A stretch of DNA of 64,000 nt from Dyadobacter sp. CY345 (GCF_021502725.1 NZ_JAKFFS010000004.1:558001-622000); one strand, 5' to 3'. Positions 18,291-26,023 are shown, counted from the stretch's first letter. Numbers and translations are program-made. The notes: generated by a model not told the origin, from the sequence alone.

Positions 18291-19424
18291 ATGCTCACCA
18301 AAGCAAAAATCGTTGAATGGAAAAATGCCTATGACAGTCTCAAGTATCCTATATCAGTATATGATGAGCTTGTAGTTGAAGGAACTAACCATCCCTCCAA
18401 ATTTTCCATTTTAGGAGCTTGGAAAACAGGTTGCGTAAAAGAAGGTAACATAGATTCAGTATACTCCGATAATAATGGGATCAATTATTATTTGAGTAAA
18501 AGGTGGGCACATCATACTCCGGTTGGTAAAGACACGTGGGAATTTATTTCCGAGAATCAGTTAAAAATAAAGGATACTGTTCCACCAGATTTTCCATCAA
18601 AAAAACCTCAAGTTTTGTTTGAGCTACAGCAAAGAGATGGTTTTGGCTATATCTGGGGACTATTCACTTTGCACTGTTGCTATCCACAAACTTATCCACT
18701 ATTTGATCAGCATGTTTACCGAGCATTTAAATACCTTACGACAAAAGGAAAGGCTTTACCTGTTTTAGCTCCTGACAATTGGGATGAGTATAGCACTTAC
18801 AAACAATTTTTCATGTCGCTGTTGGAAGAATATCAAATGGAGTATTCCGAACTAGACCGAGCTTTGTGGACTTATGGTAAATATTTGAAACAAAACATTG
18901 ATATTCAGCCTGTAAATAACCCGAAAACTAGTCCCAAGAAACTTTCAATGCTAAACTTTAATACAGACGAACTTTTCCAAAATTTCACCTTAGGAGGAAA
19001 AGTGAAACCGTTTTGGTGGAAAATGGATGAACAAGACAATATTCATATTTTTAGAAGATTCAATGATGGCAATAATCTTGAACATACTACCTATTCTAGT
19101 AATCTAATAGATGGAGTTCAGTTAAAGATGTTTTTGAGGGATTGGGTACCATTAGACAACAATGTGTCAAAATTATATAAAGGAACTGATAAAGAAGGAT
19201 TGGGCAGTTTTGTATTTTTATTAACAGGTAATAGGACCGGAACATTCATTCAAGTTACTAGCCAACTTGCTGCTTTGTTTACTGTAGCAAATATATGGAT
19301 GCATAATAGCAGACAAACGGGAATGAAATTCTCTGCTGTAAGAGATATAGAATGGAGAAATCTTATCAAAGATTACATTCGTTACAGGAATGAGCCGGAA
19401 GATTTAAATTTGGAAGTTGATTGA
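18291..19424 (+). CDS. Unknown protein with HhH-GPD glycosylase-like motif
   Basis: A 377-residue protein, 31 bp after the endonuclease gene, third of the operon. The N-terminal 205 residues contain YIWGLFTLHCCYPQTYPLFDQHVYRAF followed by a helical region ending LDRALWTYGKYL. The DQHVYR motif resembles the DxHVxR segment of HhH-GPD DNA glycosylases, whose Asp is catalytic, but no clear hairpin (LPGVGxxTA) is visible, so I rate this as weak. Residues 220-377 form a second domain with aromatic strands (KPFWWKMDEQDNIHIFRRF). If it is a glycosylase, the operon would combine base reader, base remover and nuclease-helicase. Otherwise it is simply an unknown defence partner. Confidence 0.5.
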   Translation: MLTKAKIVEWKNAYDSLKYPISVYDELVVEGTNHPSKFSILGAWKTGCVKEGNIDSVYSDNNGINYYLSKRWAHHTPVGKDTWEFISENQLKIKDTVPPDFPSKKPQVLFELQQRDGFGYIWGLFTLHCCYPQTYPLFDQHVYRAFKYLTTKGKALPVLAPDNWDEYSTYKQFFMSLLEEYQMEYSELDRALWTYGKYLKQNIDIQPVNNPKTSPKKLSMLNFNTDELFQNFTLGGKVKPFWWKMDEQDNIHIFRRFNDGNNLEHTTYSSNLIDGVQLKMFLRDWVPLDNNVSKLYKGTDKEGLGSFVFLLTGNRTGTFIQVTSQLAALFTVANIWMHNSRQTGMKFSAVRDIEWRNLIKDYIRYRNEPEDLNLEVD

Positions 19425-19518
19425 TTACATTAAAAGATAGTTAGACTTCCCCAATATAATGTGTCTGACTTTAATTTTATATATCTTTTTGACATGCAGC
19501 AAGTATCAATTAACAAGT

Positions 19519-19571
19519 AAAGACCAACCAAAACAATAGTCCTATATTAGATCTTTTTTGGTTAGGTCTTT
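19519..19571. repeat. Cassette-border hairpin, copy 5
   Basis: AAGACCAACCAAAACA on the left pairs with TTTTGGTTAGGTCTT on the right, with one bulged base. AACA is followed after five bases by CCTATAT in the loop. It lies between the convergent ends of the three-gene operon (19424) and the KTSC-like gene (19572). Confidence 0.8.
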
Positions 19572-19943
19572 TTAATCACAATCACACTTATAGTCAATAA
19601 TATATTTATGGAATTTTTCTCCATATGACAGATCAGAGTCCACATAATAACTTTCAAAATTCATCCAATTCTGAGGTGGTATTCCGCAGAAAATATATTT
19701 TTTGGTAGAAAAGCTATAATCATCTTTCTTGATTTCAGCAATGACAAAAACTGAGTTTTTATACTGATAAGCAACTACTGATTTTAACCAGGAAGATGAG
19801 GATAAGGTAATACTTCCTACTTGACCCTTACGATAACCATTATTTACGACGAATGATAACAGCTCCGAACACGAGACGCTTTGAGCTGTTACTTCCATTG
19901 ATGTTAAGCTTAGAATGAAGAAAAGGATATAAAGATTTTTCAT
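19572..19943 (-). CDS. Secreted KTSC-like domain protein
   Basis: A 123-residue exported protein. Residues 1-20 are a signal peptide (MKNLYILFFILSLTSMEVTA). Residues about 48-113 follow the layout of the KTSC domain: SSSWLKSVVAYQYKNSVFVIAEIKK, then KYIFCGIPPQNWMNFES, then SYGEKFHKYI. Compare the family pattern SSxIxSVxYD, VYRYxGVPxxVYxxLLxAxSxGxYFNxxI. KTSC domains occur alone or fused to RNA-related domains and their role is not settled. It ends in a CDCD tail. A cassette of its own: hairpin 5 lies after its stop and hairpin 6 lies before its start. Confidence 0.6.
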   Translation of the reverse strand: MKNLYILFFILSLTSMEVTAQSVSCSELLSFVVNNGYRKGQVGSITLSSSSWLKSVVAYQYKNSVFVIAEIKKDDYSFSTKKYIFCGIPPQNWMNFESYYVDSDLSYGEKFHKYIIDYKCDCD

Positions 19944-20011
19944 TTTTTAGATTTGATAAGAGGATTTAAAAAGATTGGGATATGCTTAAGTCATGTATTT
20001 TACATTGTGAA

Positions 20012-20066
20012 AACCCAACCAAAACTATATAGGTATATGCACTATTATTTTTGTTTTGGTTGGGTT
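20012..20066. repeat. Cassette-border hairpin, copy 6
   Basis: AACCCAACCAAAAC at 20012-20025 pairs perfectly with GTTTTGGTTGGGTT at 20053-20066, the best-paired copy (14 bp). The loop carries CCTATAT on the minus strand, but 18 bases after AACA instead of 4-5. It separates two minus-strand genes, 69 bp before the start of one and 28 bp after the stop of the other. Confidence 0.85.
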
Positions 20067-20093
20067 CTTTGCTTAATTCATTTAAATAACTCG

Positions 20094-20324
20094 TCAGGAG
20101 CTATTAATTTTAAAATGATAATGTTGAATTCCTTTTCCTTCAATTATAAATAATATTTCATTATCCGGATTTTTACGAACCATTTCAACCACCACTGATT
20201 TTTCAGGGGTAATTTCTGAAATCGGTTGAACTTTAAACGGACAAAACAAGCGGTTTAACTTACCGGAATCATCGACAAAGAGAATGGAAAAGGGATTAAT
20301 ATAATAAAGATCAACTTCTCTCAT
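20094..20324 (-). CDS. Small hypothetical protein
   Basis: A 76-residue soluble protein (MREVDLYYINPFSILFVDDSGKLNRLF) with alternating beta strands and no recognised domain. It follows the DUF3871 gene by 78 bp on the same strand and ends 28 bp from border hairpin 6. It could belong to the recombination block upstream or be an independent small cargo gene. It has a plausible start and composition for the element. Confidence 0.5.
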   Translation of the reverse strand: MREVDLYYINPFSILFVDDSGKLNRLFCPFKVQPISEITPEKSVVVEMVRKNPDNEILFIIEGKGIQHYHFKINSS

Positions 20325-20402
20325 AACTTATTTACATTATACATTTAACAAAATTTAGTTATCGGTATTTTAAAGAAAGGAAAATGGTACATTAGGAAAG
20401 AG

Positions 20403-21362
20403 TTAGTTTAAAAACCAGCTTGTATTACCACTGTCCATTGTATTTACAAGATCACTTACAAAGCTTGAAGCATTTGCAGAGCGTGGAAGGAAACCATCGA
20501 TGTAGCTCGATTTGTTTGCACCAGTGAATAGATTGTAAACTTTCCAAAGGTTAATAGAACCATCTGGTTTTCTGCAAAAGGATTGATCTGTGTAATAATC
20601 TTTCGCAATTGCACTGATTTGATAATCTCCGAAGGAAAGAATAGGCAAATCTTTTTTATCGCTAACTGGTAGATATTGGTATAACTTACATTTACCTACA
20701 AGGGTAGCAAATTGATGCTCAGACAAAGAATAGGATGGAAATTGTTTTAACATTTCAAGCTGTTTTTCAAATCGAAAATCTGTAATTAGCTTTTGTATTT
20801 CTTGCATCAGCTGCATAGCATTTTTCACTTTTACATTTGCTTGAAGTCCATCTGTGGAAACGCATAGGTTTGTACAAACCTGATTTTTGAATCCGATAAA
20901 TATTTTGAAATGCTCATCTGATCCTTTTCTGTTGTAAAGGTTGTCTTGTGTATAACTCTTTACTCCACCAATTGTCAGGTTTAAAGTATTTCCATCAATG
21001 GTTTCTCTGATTGATGGTATTTCAATCAGAAACATCATCCTTTCATAATAAATGGTTTTTTCCTTTTCCAGTAATTGATTTGCAGGTTTGTCTTTTGCAT
21101 CCGGAATCCTTCCTTTAATTGGATGTGACACTCTGATATTTGCAGGTATAATAACTTCATCCCGAAACACTATGGAAGAAACTTCCTCTGCAATACTTAT
21201 GAAATCGGTATGGGAAATGAGTGGCTCATTATCCTTCGTAAAAACTGGAATAATATGACTGGTCATCATATCATGAAGTGAAACAGATGTTGTATTAGCT
21301 TCGATAAAAGCTTCAGAAGCTTTTGTCTGTAATACAGGATTGTCAATAAGTAGATTTTCCAT
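20403..21362 (-). CDS. DUF3871 family protein
   Basis: A 319-residue protein when started at the ATG at 21362 (MENLLIDNPVLQTKASEAFIEANT). The frame is open 34 codons further upstream, but that part overlaps the ATPase gene. I recognise the family, restricted to Bacteroidota and usually found in mobile elements, from EVIIPANIRVSHPIKGRIPDAKDKPANQLLEKEKTIYYERMMFLIEIPS and the C-terminal NLWKVYNLFTGANKSSYIDGFLPRSANA. The C-terminal segment resembles the NLYNLFTGANK-type motif in phage-like single-strand annealing or DUF932-type proteins. It overlaps the Sak4-like gene by 20 bp, so a role in recombination or replication of the element is likely. Confidence 0.75.
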   Translation of the reverse strand: MENLLIDNPVLQTKASEAFIEANTTSVSLHDMMTSHIIPVFTKDNEPLISHTDFISIAEEVSSIVFRDEVIIPANIRVSHPIKGRIPDAKDKPANQLLEKEKTIYYERMMFLIEIPSIRETIDGNTLNLTIGGVKSYTQDNLYNRKGSDEHFKIFIGFKNQVCTNLCVSTDGLQANVKVKNAMQLMQEIQKLITDFRFEKQLEMLKQFPSYSLSEHQFATLVGKCKLYQYLPVSDKKDLPILSFGDYQISAIAKDYYTDQSFCRKPDGSINLWKVYNLFTGANKSSYIDGFLPRSANASSFVSDLVNTMDSGNTSWFLN

Positions 21363-22173
21363 TGGTTGATAAGATTTGTTCTCTACGAAGATTAAATTGA
21401 TTACGTAATAAGTCCTGGTATAAAGGATGACTTTCAAAAATTGTTTTAAGAGAAGGAATGTCATTGCATGCAGAAATTTGAGAAATCAGCTTTTGCTCTG
21501 TTGGAAGGTCTTGATTACACCATTCTTTAATAATTCTCCCAGTTTCAGCGTTTATAAGGAATTCCGGTTTATCAGCAAAAATTTCAGTTCGATCTTTTAT
21601 TACAGTGGCCTTATGCTTCATTGAGAGCTGAAATACTAGCGATAACTCATAATCCAAATCTTCACGTTGAATAGGTTTCATTCCAACTTTTTCAGGAACT
21701 TGTTTACCGTTTTTCTCAGTGAGTATATAAGCTTGCTTAGATCGGAGTGTACATATGATATGTACATCAGTTTGAATTAAGGATTCTACAAATTTTTGAT
21801 GTCTAGGTGTAAGCTTTGACCAATTGGTATAAGTGTTACCGGTCATGAGTGTATGTTCAGACAAAATGTTTTGCCACTCCGCTGAGATAGAATCAATAAT
21901 TATTGCTTCCATACCTGCACTAATACAAGTATGAATTGCTTCATTGAATCGCTCTGGAGTAAAAGGATAGTATAATGGAAGAACATTAAAATTTCCTATG
22001 TGAGAGTACAATTCAGAGCTTTGGTTCTCTGTATCAATTATGGCAATTTTGGACCAGTCATTAGTTAATCCAAATGCAAGTAGTAGGGAGGATTTTGTTT
22101 TTCCACTTCCGGAAGGACCCTGGATTCCAATTTTAACCTTGGTATTCTGTCTTTTTGCTCGATGTAGCTGCAT
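21343..22173 (-). CDS. Sak4-like RecA-fold ATPase
   Basis: A 276-residue RecA-fold ATPase. Walker A GPSGSGKT at residues 19-26 is followed by IAIIDTENQSSELYS (Walker B-like strand with the ATP-coupling glutamate) and EAIIIDSISAEW. The core then carries VHIICTLRSKQAYILTEKNGKQVPEKVGMKPIQREDLDYELSLVFQL, characteristic of the phage Sak4/AAA_24 group that promotes single-strand annealing together with an SSB. The C-terminal 60 residues are helical. It lies between a small protein that could be its SSB partner and the DUF3871 gene, forming one transcription unit on the minus strand. Confidence 0.8.
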   Translation of the reverse strand: MQLHRAKRQNTKVKIGIQGPSGSGKTKSSLLLAFGLTNDWSKIAIIDTENQSSELYSHIGNFNVLPLYYPFTPERFNEAIHTCISAGMEAIIIDSISAEWQNILSEHTLMTGNTYTNWSKLTPRHQKFVESLIQTDVHIICTLRSKQAYILTEKNGKQVPEKVGMKPIQREDLDYELSLVFQLSMKHKATVIKDRTEIFADKPEFLINAETGRIIKEWCNQDLPTEQKLISQISACNDIPSLKTIFESHPLYQDLLRNQFNLRREQILSTNGKSTY

Positions 22174-22248
22174 GATTTAGTTCGTTAATAAAAAAGACAG
22201 AGTCGTATCGACCCTGTCTCGTTCAAATAAGGTTTGTAATTTTAAGTT

Positions 22249-22581
22249 CTATGCAAAAACAGCTTGTTCGGAAGTAGACACTTCAACCGGTGCGTATTCG
22301 TATCGGTGTTGACGTGTGATAATTTCACCTGTTTCAGGGTTAGTAAAATCATAGGGGTCGCATTCAACCTTAGCAATTGATCCTGGAATCTGTTTTCCAA
22401 TCATTGCCTTGCAGATAGATTCTGGGAAGGTAGAACTCATGAAGCATTTCTTTGTAGAGATGTAATGTCTACCTGTTTGAGAGATAACAATCTCTGGTTC
22501 ATTACTAGTAAGTTCCAAAGCAAAATAGGAACTTCCATCTTTTGAGGATATTCGATCAGAATAAGATGTGATTGTGAGCAT
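22249..22581 (-). CDS. Small protein, possibly ssDNA-binding
   Basis: A 110-residue protein upstream of the Sak4-like gene, 75 bp apart on the same strand. Its sequence begins MLTITSYSDRISSKDGSSYFALELTSNEPEIVISQTGRHYI, alternating strands suited to an OB fold, with a second strand pair KVECDPYDFTNP and an acidic, alanine-rich end. Phage and element Sak4 proteins are usually encoded beside an SSB, so I infer this is the single-stranded DNA-binding partner. The sequence does not show the classical SSB acidic tip DDDIPF, so the assignment depends on position. Confidence 0.5.
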   Translation of the reverse strand: MLTITSYSDRISSKDGSSYFALELTSNEPEIVISQTGRHYISTKKCFMSSTFPESICKAMIGKQIPGSIAKVECDPYDFTNPETGEIITRQHRYEYAPVEVSTSEQAVFA

Positions 22582-22630
22582 GATGTTAAGATGATTTAAA
22601 TAATAAAAGATTGAAATACCTATCCCAAAA

Positions 22631-22655
22631 AGTTATATGTAATATATATGTAACT
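22631..22655. promoter_or_regulatory. Inverted repeat in leader of the recombination block
   Basis: AGTTA at 22631 and TAACT at 22655 bound an almost symmetric AT-rich core. It lies 50 bp upstream of the gene at 22581 and downstream of the XRE gene, so it could be an operator or a promoter spacer. AT-rich symmetry occurs by chance, hence low confidence. Confidence 0.3.
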
Positions 22656-22761
22656 ACTACCGGGGGATACTGTTGGTACATCTTTAAGTAGGGCACCTAA
22701 CACCTTCAAAGCTTTTGTTCTTTCACTTAGAAAATCTATGTAAGTAAAAGGGTGGGGGGTA

Positions 22762-22986
22762 TCAAAAAATAAACAGTTTGAACGGGGGGATGTCTAAAGC
22801 TTTTGATATGGCATAGACTGAACTAAGGGTTGTGTTTACTTCCCCACGTTCAATATTGCCGATTTGATTTTTTGAAAGACCAGCAAGATCATATAATTCT
22901 TCCTGACTAAGATTTTTCTCTTCTCTCAGTTTTCGAACGTTTTCACCAAACGCTTTCAGGAAAGCTTCATTTCTTATTTTAGTCAC
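22762..22986 (-). CDS. XRE-family HTH transcriptional regulator
   Basis: A 74-residue single-domain helix-turn-helix protein of the Cro/cI type, started at the GTG at 22986 (MTKIRNEAFLKAFGENVRKLREEKNLSQEELYDLAGLSKNQIGNIERGEVNTTLSSVYAISKALDI). The five-helix layout, SQEELYDLAGLSKNQIGNIERG recognition segment and ending at PFKLF are typical. There is no dimerisation or protease domain. It is transcribed divergently from the lipoprotein gene at 23094, and two palindromes in the spacer are good operator candidates. It likely sets expression of the recombination block. Confidence 0.9.
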   Translation of the reverse strand: MTKIRNEAFLKAFGENVRKLREEKNLSQEELYDLAGLSKNQIGNIERGEVNTTLSSVYAISKALDIPPFKLFIF

Positions 22987-22990
22987 GGCT

Positions 22991-23036
22991 CAAAACTGAA
23001 CCGTTTTGAAAATATTAACCACCCATTATAATGGGT
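22991..23036. promoter_or_regulatory. Two palindromes, candidate operators of the XRE regulator
   Basis: ACCCATTATAATGGGT at 23021-23036 is a perfect 16-bp palindrome. CAAAAC/GTTTTG at 22991-23008 is a second inverted repeat across a 6-bp centre. Both lie in the spacer between the divergent XRE and lipoprotein genes, 4-50 bp upstream of the XRE start codon, where an autoregulatory operator is expected. Confidence 0.6.
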
Positions 23037-23093
23037 ATTTTAATTTATTTTGATATTTTGCACAATTGTGTGATACCCTTCAAAATAAATCTT

Positions 23094-23573
23094 ATGATTA
23101 AAGCTTATTTACTTCTTCTGCTAATTTTCCTCTTGGGATGTAATGGTAAACAGAAAAATGCTGACCTTGAAGATCGTATCAGTAAATTAGAAGAGGAAAA
23201 CAGAGAACTACAGAATAAACTAGCTACTAATACTTCACCGCCGATTTCTAATCTTCCAAATTATGATAATCCTTCATCACCAGCAGGGGTTTATGCATTT
23301 GTACTACTAACAGTTAAACAAGAGGAATACGATGCGAGTGCTTCCGAAACAAATTATAAGCAAGTTGTAAGCTATAATTATTGTTCTGGAATAGGAGAGT
23401 TTTCATTTGTTAACAATGATCTCAAATATAAACTTATGGATCAAACCCAGCTGGAATATTTTAAAGGAGACGGTAAATATAAAAATGGAAAAGTTGGAAG
23501 TAGAGAGTGTTTTGTTTTTTCAACATATGAAGAAGCTAGTAAAAAACGAGAGGAATATCTTACAGTACAATAG
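23094..23573 (+). CDS. Lipoprotein with short coiled coil
   Basis: Started at the ATG at 23094, giving 159 residues and a clear lipoprotein signal (MIKAYLLLLLIFLLGCNGKQ, lipid Cys16). The frame is open 21 codons upstream but that part overlaps the operator palindromes. After the lipobox is a charged heptad stretch ADLEDRISKLEEENRELQNKL, then a proline-rich linker and a small globular domain with two cysteines (SRECFVFSTYEEASKKREEYL). That tail resembles the SPOR-like ending of stress-related envelope proteins, without a confident match. It is followed after 24 bp by the TPR gene, with which it forms a pair. Confidence 0.7.
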   Translation: MIKAYLLLLLIFLLGCNGKQKNADLEDRISKLEEENRELQNKLATNTSPPISNLPNYDNPSSPAGVYAFVLLTVKQEEYDASASETNYKQVVSYNYCSGIGEFSFVNNDLKYKLMDQTQLEYFKGDGKYKNGKVGSRECFVFSTYEEASKKREEYLTVQ

Positions 23574-23597
23574 TAGGTGTTAAAATCTAATCCTTAA

Positions 23598-24311
23598 ATG
23601 AGTAAAACAATACTTCAAATTTTTCTACTATGTTTATTCAGCTTAATAGTCAAAGCGCAAGGGGCAGAATCTTCATTTGATAAAGCATTATATAAGCTTA
23701 AAGTAACAAAAGATTATGACGGTGCAATAGATGACTTTACATCAGAAATTGAAAGATTTCCAACGCAAAAATTAAATTACCTATATCGTGCAGATGCAAA
23801 AGCTGCGTTAAGCTACTATTTTTTAGCAATCTTAGATTATGATAAGGTAATTGAATTAGATTCAAAAAATGAGTATGCCTACTTGATGCGTGGAGTTTGC
23901 AAAACCATGTTAGGTATTCACTATTCTGCAATTGATGATTTTACTAAGATTCTTACCTTCAATAAAGAAAGTAGGAATGCATATTACTACAGAGCAAAAG
24001 TTAAGGAATCAATAGATGAAAATCATAGTGCAATATTTGATTATACACAGGCTATTAAAATCAATCCTTATGATACTCAGTCCTACACTGATAGAGGTTA
24101 TGCTAAATTCAAGCTTGAACATTATAAGGATGCATTGTTAGACTTTGACCAAGCTATAACCATTGATCCTACATTAGCACAGACGTACTATAATCGTGGC
24201 TGGACAAAATATGCACTTAATGATAAAAATGGTGGATGTGAAGATTTTAGTAAAGCTGCTGATTTAGGTAAGAAAGAAGCATATCAGGACTTAAAGGATA
24301 ATTGTCTGTAG
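23598..24311 (+). CDS. Exported tetratricopeptide-repeat protein
   Basis: A 237-residue secreted protein. Residues 1-20 are a signal peptide ending VKA before Q. Then come about five tetratricopeptide repeats with the expected spacing: DYDGAIDDFTSEIERFP, YFLAILDYDKVIELDS, HYSAIDDFTKILTFNKES, NHSAIFDYTQAIKINP, HYKDALLDFDQAITIDP, plus the usual terminal GGCEDFSKAADLGKKEAYQDLKDNC. Such TPR proteins are frequent in the Bacteroidota periplasm and mediate protein contacts. It pairs with the lipoprotein upstream. A hairpin at 24402-24425 lies downstream. Confidence 0.85.
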   Translation: MSKTILQIFLLCLFSLIVKAQGAESSFDKALYKLKVTKDYDGAIDDFTSEIERFPTQKLNYLYRADAKAALSYYFLAILDYDKVIELDSKNEYAYLMRGVCKTMLGIHYSAIDDFTKILTFNKESRNAYYYRAKVKESIDENHSAIFDYTQAIKINPYDTQSYTDRGYAKFKLEHYKDALLDFDQAITIDPTLAQTYYNRGWTKYALNDKNGGCEDFSKAADLGKKEAYQDLKDNCL

Positions 24312-24401
24312 TGAAATATGTCTTAAACGCATCTCAGAATTTGTTTTTAATGATTTCATCATAAGTAATAAAGCTTTCTAATACTTCAAAAATAATCCGG
24401 A

Positions 24402-24425
24402 AGTAGTTATATTATAATAACTACT
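24402..24425. terminator. Hairpin downstream of the TPR gene
   Basis: AGTAGTTAT at 24402-24410 pairs with ATAACTACT at 24417-24425 across a 6-nt loop. It lies 90 bp after the TPR stop codon. No clean T tract follows on the plus strand, so termination is only plausible. Confidence 0.4.
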
Positions 24426-24505
24426 CCCCAGAATCTATTTTTGATTATAAAATGTAAATAGTAAAATACTTAACTGTGAGTTAATGAAAGTCCTAACTCA
24501 CACTT

Positions 24506-24558
24506 TATAAACCCAACCAATGCAATTTATTAATACACATTGTTTTAGCTGGCTTATA
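24506..24558. repeat. Cassette-border hairpin, copy 7 (diverged)
   Basis: AACCCAACCAATGCAAT on the left pairs imperfectly with ATTGTTTTAGCTGGCTT on the right, both flanked by TATAA/TTATA. The right arm has diverged at four positions. It lies between convergent genes, 5 bp after the stop of the RepA-like gene, and is the last copy before the element's replication and integration block. Confidence 0.65.
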
Positions 24559-24562
24559 TAAG

Positions 24563-26023
24563 TTACGTGGTTTCAGAACTATTAATTTCAAGTAGCTCGT
24601 AGGTTGTAGGTTTACCATTAATTGAAATCTTCTGTAAATTAAAGATTTTGTCTTCAATGTACATCTCAGAATTGTTAAGCTCTATTTCATTTAGCCTACT
24701 TTTAACTGTATTTTCAGAACAATTAAAGTGTTTTGTTAATATAACCACAAGCTCTTGTTGCTTCAAAGGTTGAAGTAAGCATTCTGCTAATATCTTTAAA
24801 TAAGCTTCTAAACTTGGTTTGGCTTTATTTTTATTTAAAACCCATCTTGCATAAAAATCAGGATCTCCAAGTTTCAACAGTTTAGTATCTTCATCAAATT
24901 GCAATATCATTGGTTCCACGTTTTCTGCATGACGGTTTTTAACATCACTTAATAAGATGACATCTGTACGTTCACCTTGTCTATTTAACTGATACGCAAT
25001 TCTTACTGCATATGATGATTTATTTACTGCTTCTGTACCAAAATGTCCTCGTGCCTTAGATGTACCTGGATTTTCATGAATTAATAATAAAACTGTTACA
25101 GACAGCTCATCTGTTAAAAAACCAAGGTAGTCTAACAATGACATACTTTGAACAGGGTTATTAAAGTTCTCGATGAGATCGGTTGCAACATCAATAACCA
25201 CCATAATTGGATTTTTAGTTTCACTTCTAACAGTGCTTATAAATTCTTGAACTAACTTAAGTCTATCCTTTTTTGCGGTATTTTTCAAAGATGTAAACCT
25301 AAAGTTGGGAATATCACCGGCAGAATTAAAACCTGCACCCCATGCTATTAATTTAACCGCCTCTGCAAACTCTTCTGATTGATTTCTTTCAGTATCAAAA
25401 TAAATTACAGTTACTTCTTCCTCGTCAACCTTTTCATAACCTAATGTATCGAGTTCCATATCTGGAGACTTAAGCAAACATATTGACATCATTGCTGCAA
25501 GTCTGCTTTTATGAGAGCCATATCCACCTTGTATAAGATTTAGCGTACCTCTTCTAATAACTGGTATTGATGCTTTCGTTATTAGTGCTGGAGTATAAAT
25601 AGTACCTTGATTGGATTTTTCTATTATGTACTGTTCATTTGCTAGCAACTTATTAAGGCCTGGACTGTTTTTTAAAGTTAAAACAGGTTTATTTAGCTCA
25701 CTTGGCAATGTGGTTGAAGGTTCTTCTTTAACAGTTTCTGCTCTTAGTTCATAAATTTGAACAATTTCCTCAGTTATCTGTTTGATTCCTATTGTTAATT
25801 CATCAATAGGAACTTCATCTTCATTCGCGATTTTGATATTACCATTTGATGTATCTGGTAACTCACTTTCTTCCGACTCAGCTAAGTCAGCATTTGATGG
25901 ATCACTTACCTCTAAGTTATTGAGAGAGATTTGATCTTCACTTACCTCTTCACCAACATTGCTTTCATTTTCTTTATCCCACGTACCATCATTAGTTTGG
26001 GATACTTTATCGTTTTGATGCAT
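24563..26023 (-). CDS. RepA-like hexameric ATPase/replication protein
   Basis: A 486-residue protein. Residues 1-105 are acidic, low-complexity and rich in E, S and N. A RecA/RepA-type ATPase fold follows: NLIQGGYGSHKS at 162-173 is an atypical Walker A as in plasmid RepA helicases (GxxxSxKS), VTVIYFDTERNQSEE is the strand with the catalytic glutamate, PIMVVIDVATDLI is Walker B, and LLLIHENPGTSKARGHFGTEAVNKSSYAVRI is the sensor region. The C-terminal 90 residues look like a winged helix (LKQQELVVILTKHFNCSENTVKSRLNEI). It probably starts replication of the excised element. The long leader 26024-26469 could be the origin. Confidence 0.75.
   Translation of the reverse strand: MHQNDKVSQTNDGTWDKENESNVGEEVSEDQISLNNLEVSDPSNADLAESEESELPDTSNGNIKIANEDEVPIDELTIGIKQITEEIVQIYELRAETVKEEPSTTLPSELNKPVLTLKNSPGLNKLLANEQYIIEKSNQGTIYTPALITKASIPVIRRGTLNLIQGGYGSHKSRLAAMMSICLLKSPDMELDTLGYEKVDEEEVTVIYFDTERNQSEEFAEAVKLIAWGAGFNSAGDIPNFRFTSLKNTAKKDRLKLVQEFISTVRSETKNPIMVVIDVATDLIENFNNPVQSMSLLDYLGFLTDELSVTVLLLIHENPGTSKARGHFGTEAVNKSSYAVRIAYQLNRQGERTDVILLSDVKNRHAENVEPMILQFDEDTKLLKLGDPDFYARWVLNKNKAKPSLEAYLKILAECLLQPLKQQELVVILTKHFNCSENTVKSRLNEIELNNSEMYIEDKIFNLQKISINGKPTTYELLEINSSETT

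Noticed and set aside
20403..21464. Long start for the DUF3871 gene
   Set aside because: The extra 34 residues lie inside the Sak4-like gene; family homologues start near MENLL.
24402..24425. Eighth border hairpin
   Set aside because: The arm AGTAGTTAT does not match the AACCCAACC family.
1646..24558. Integron with attC sites
   Set aside because: The enzyme is a tRNA-targeting integrase, the hairpins occur in both orientations, and each module has several genes with own promoters; so a true integron is not supported.
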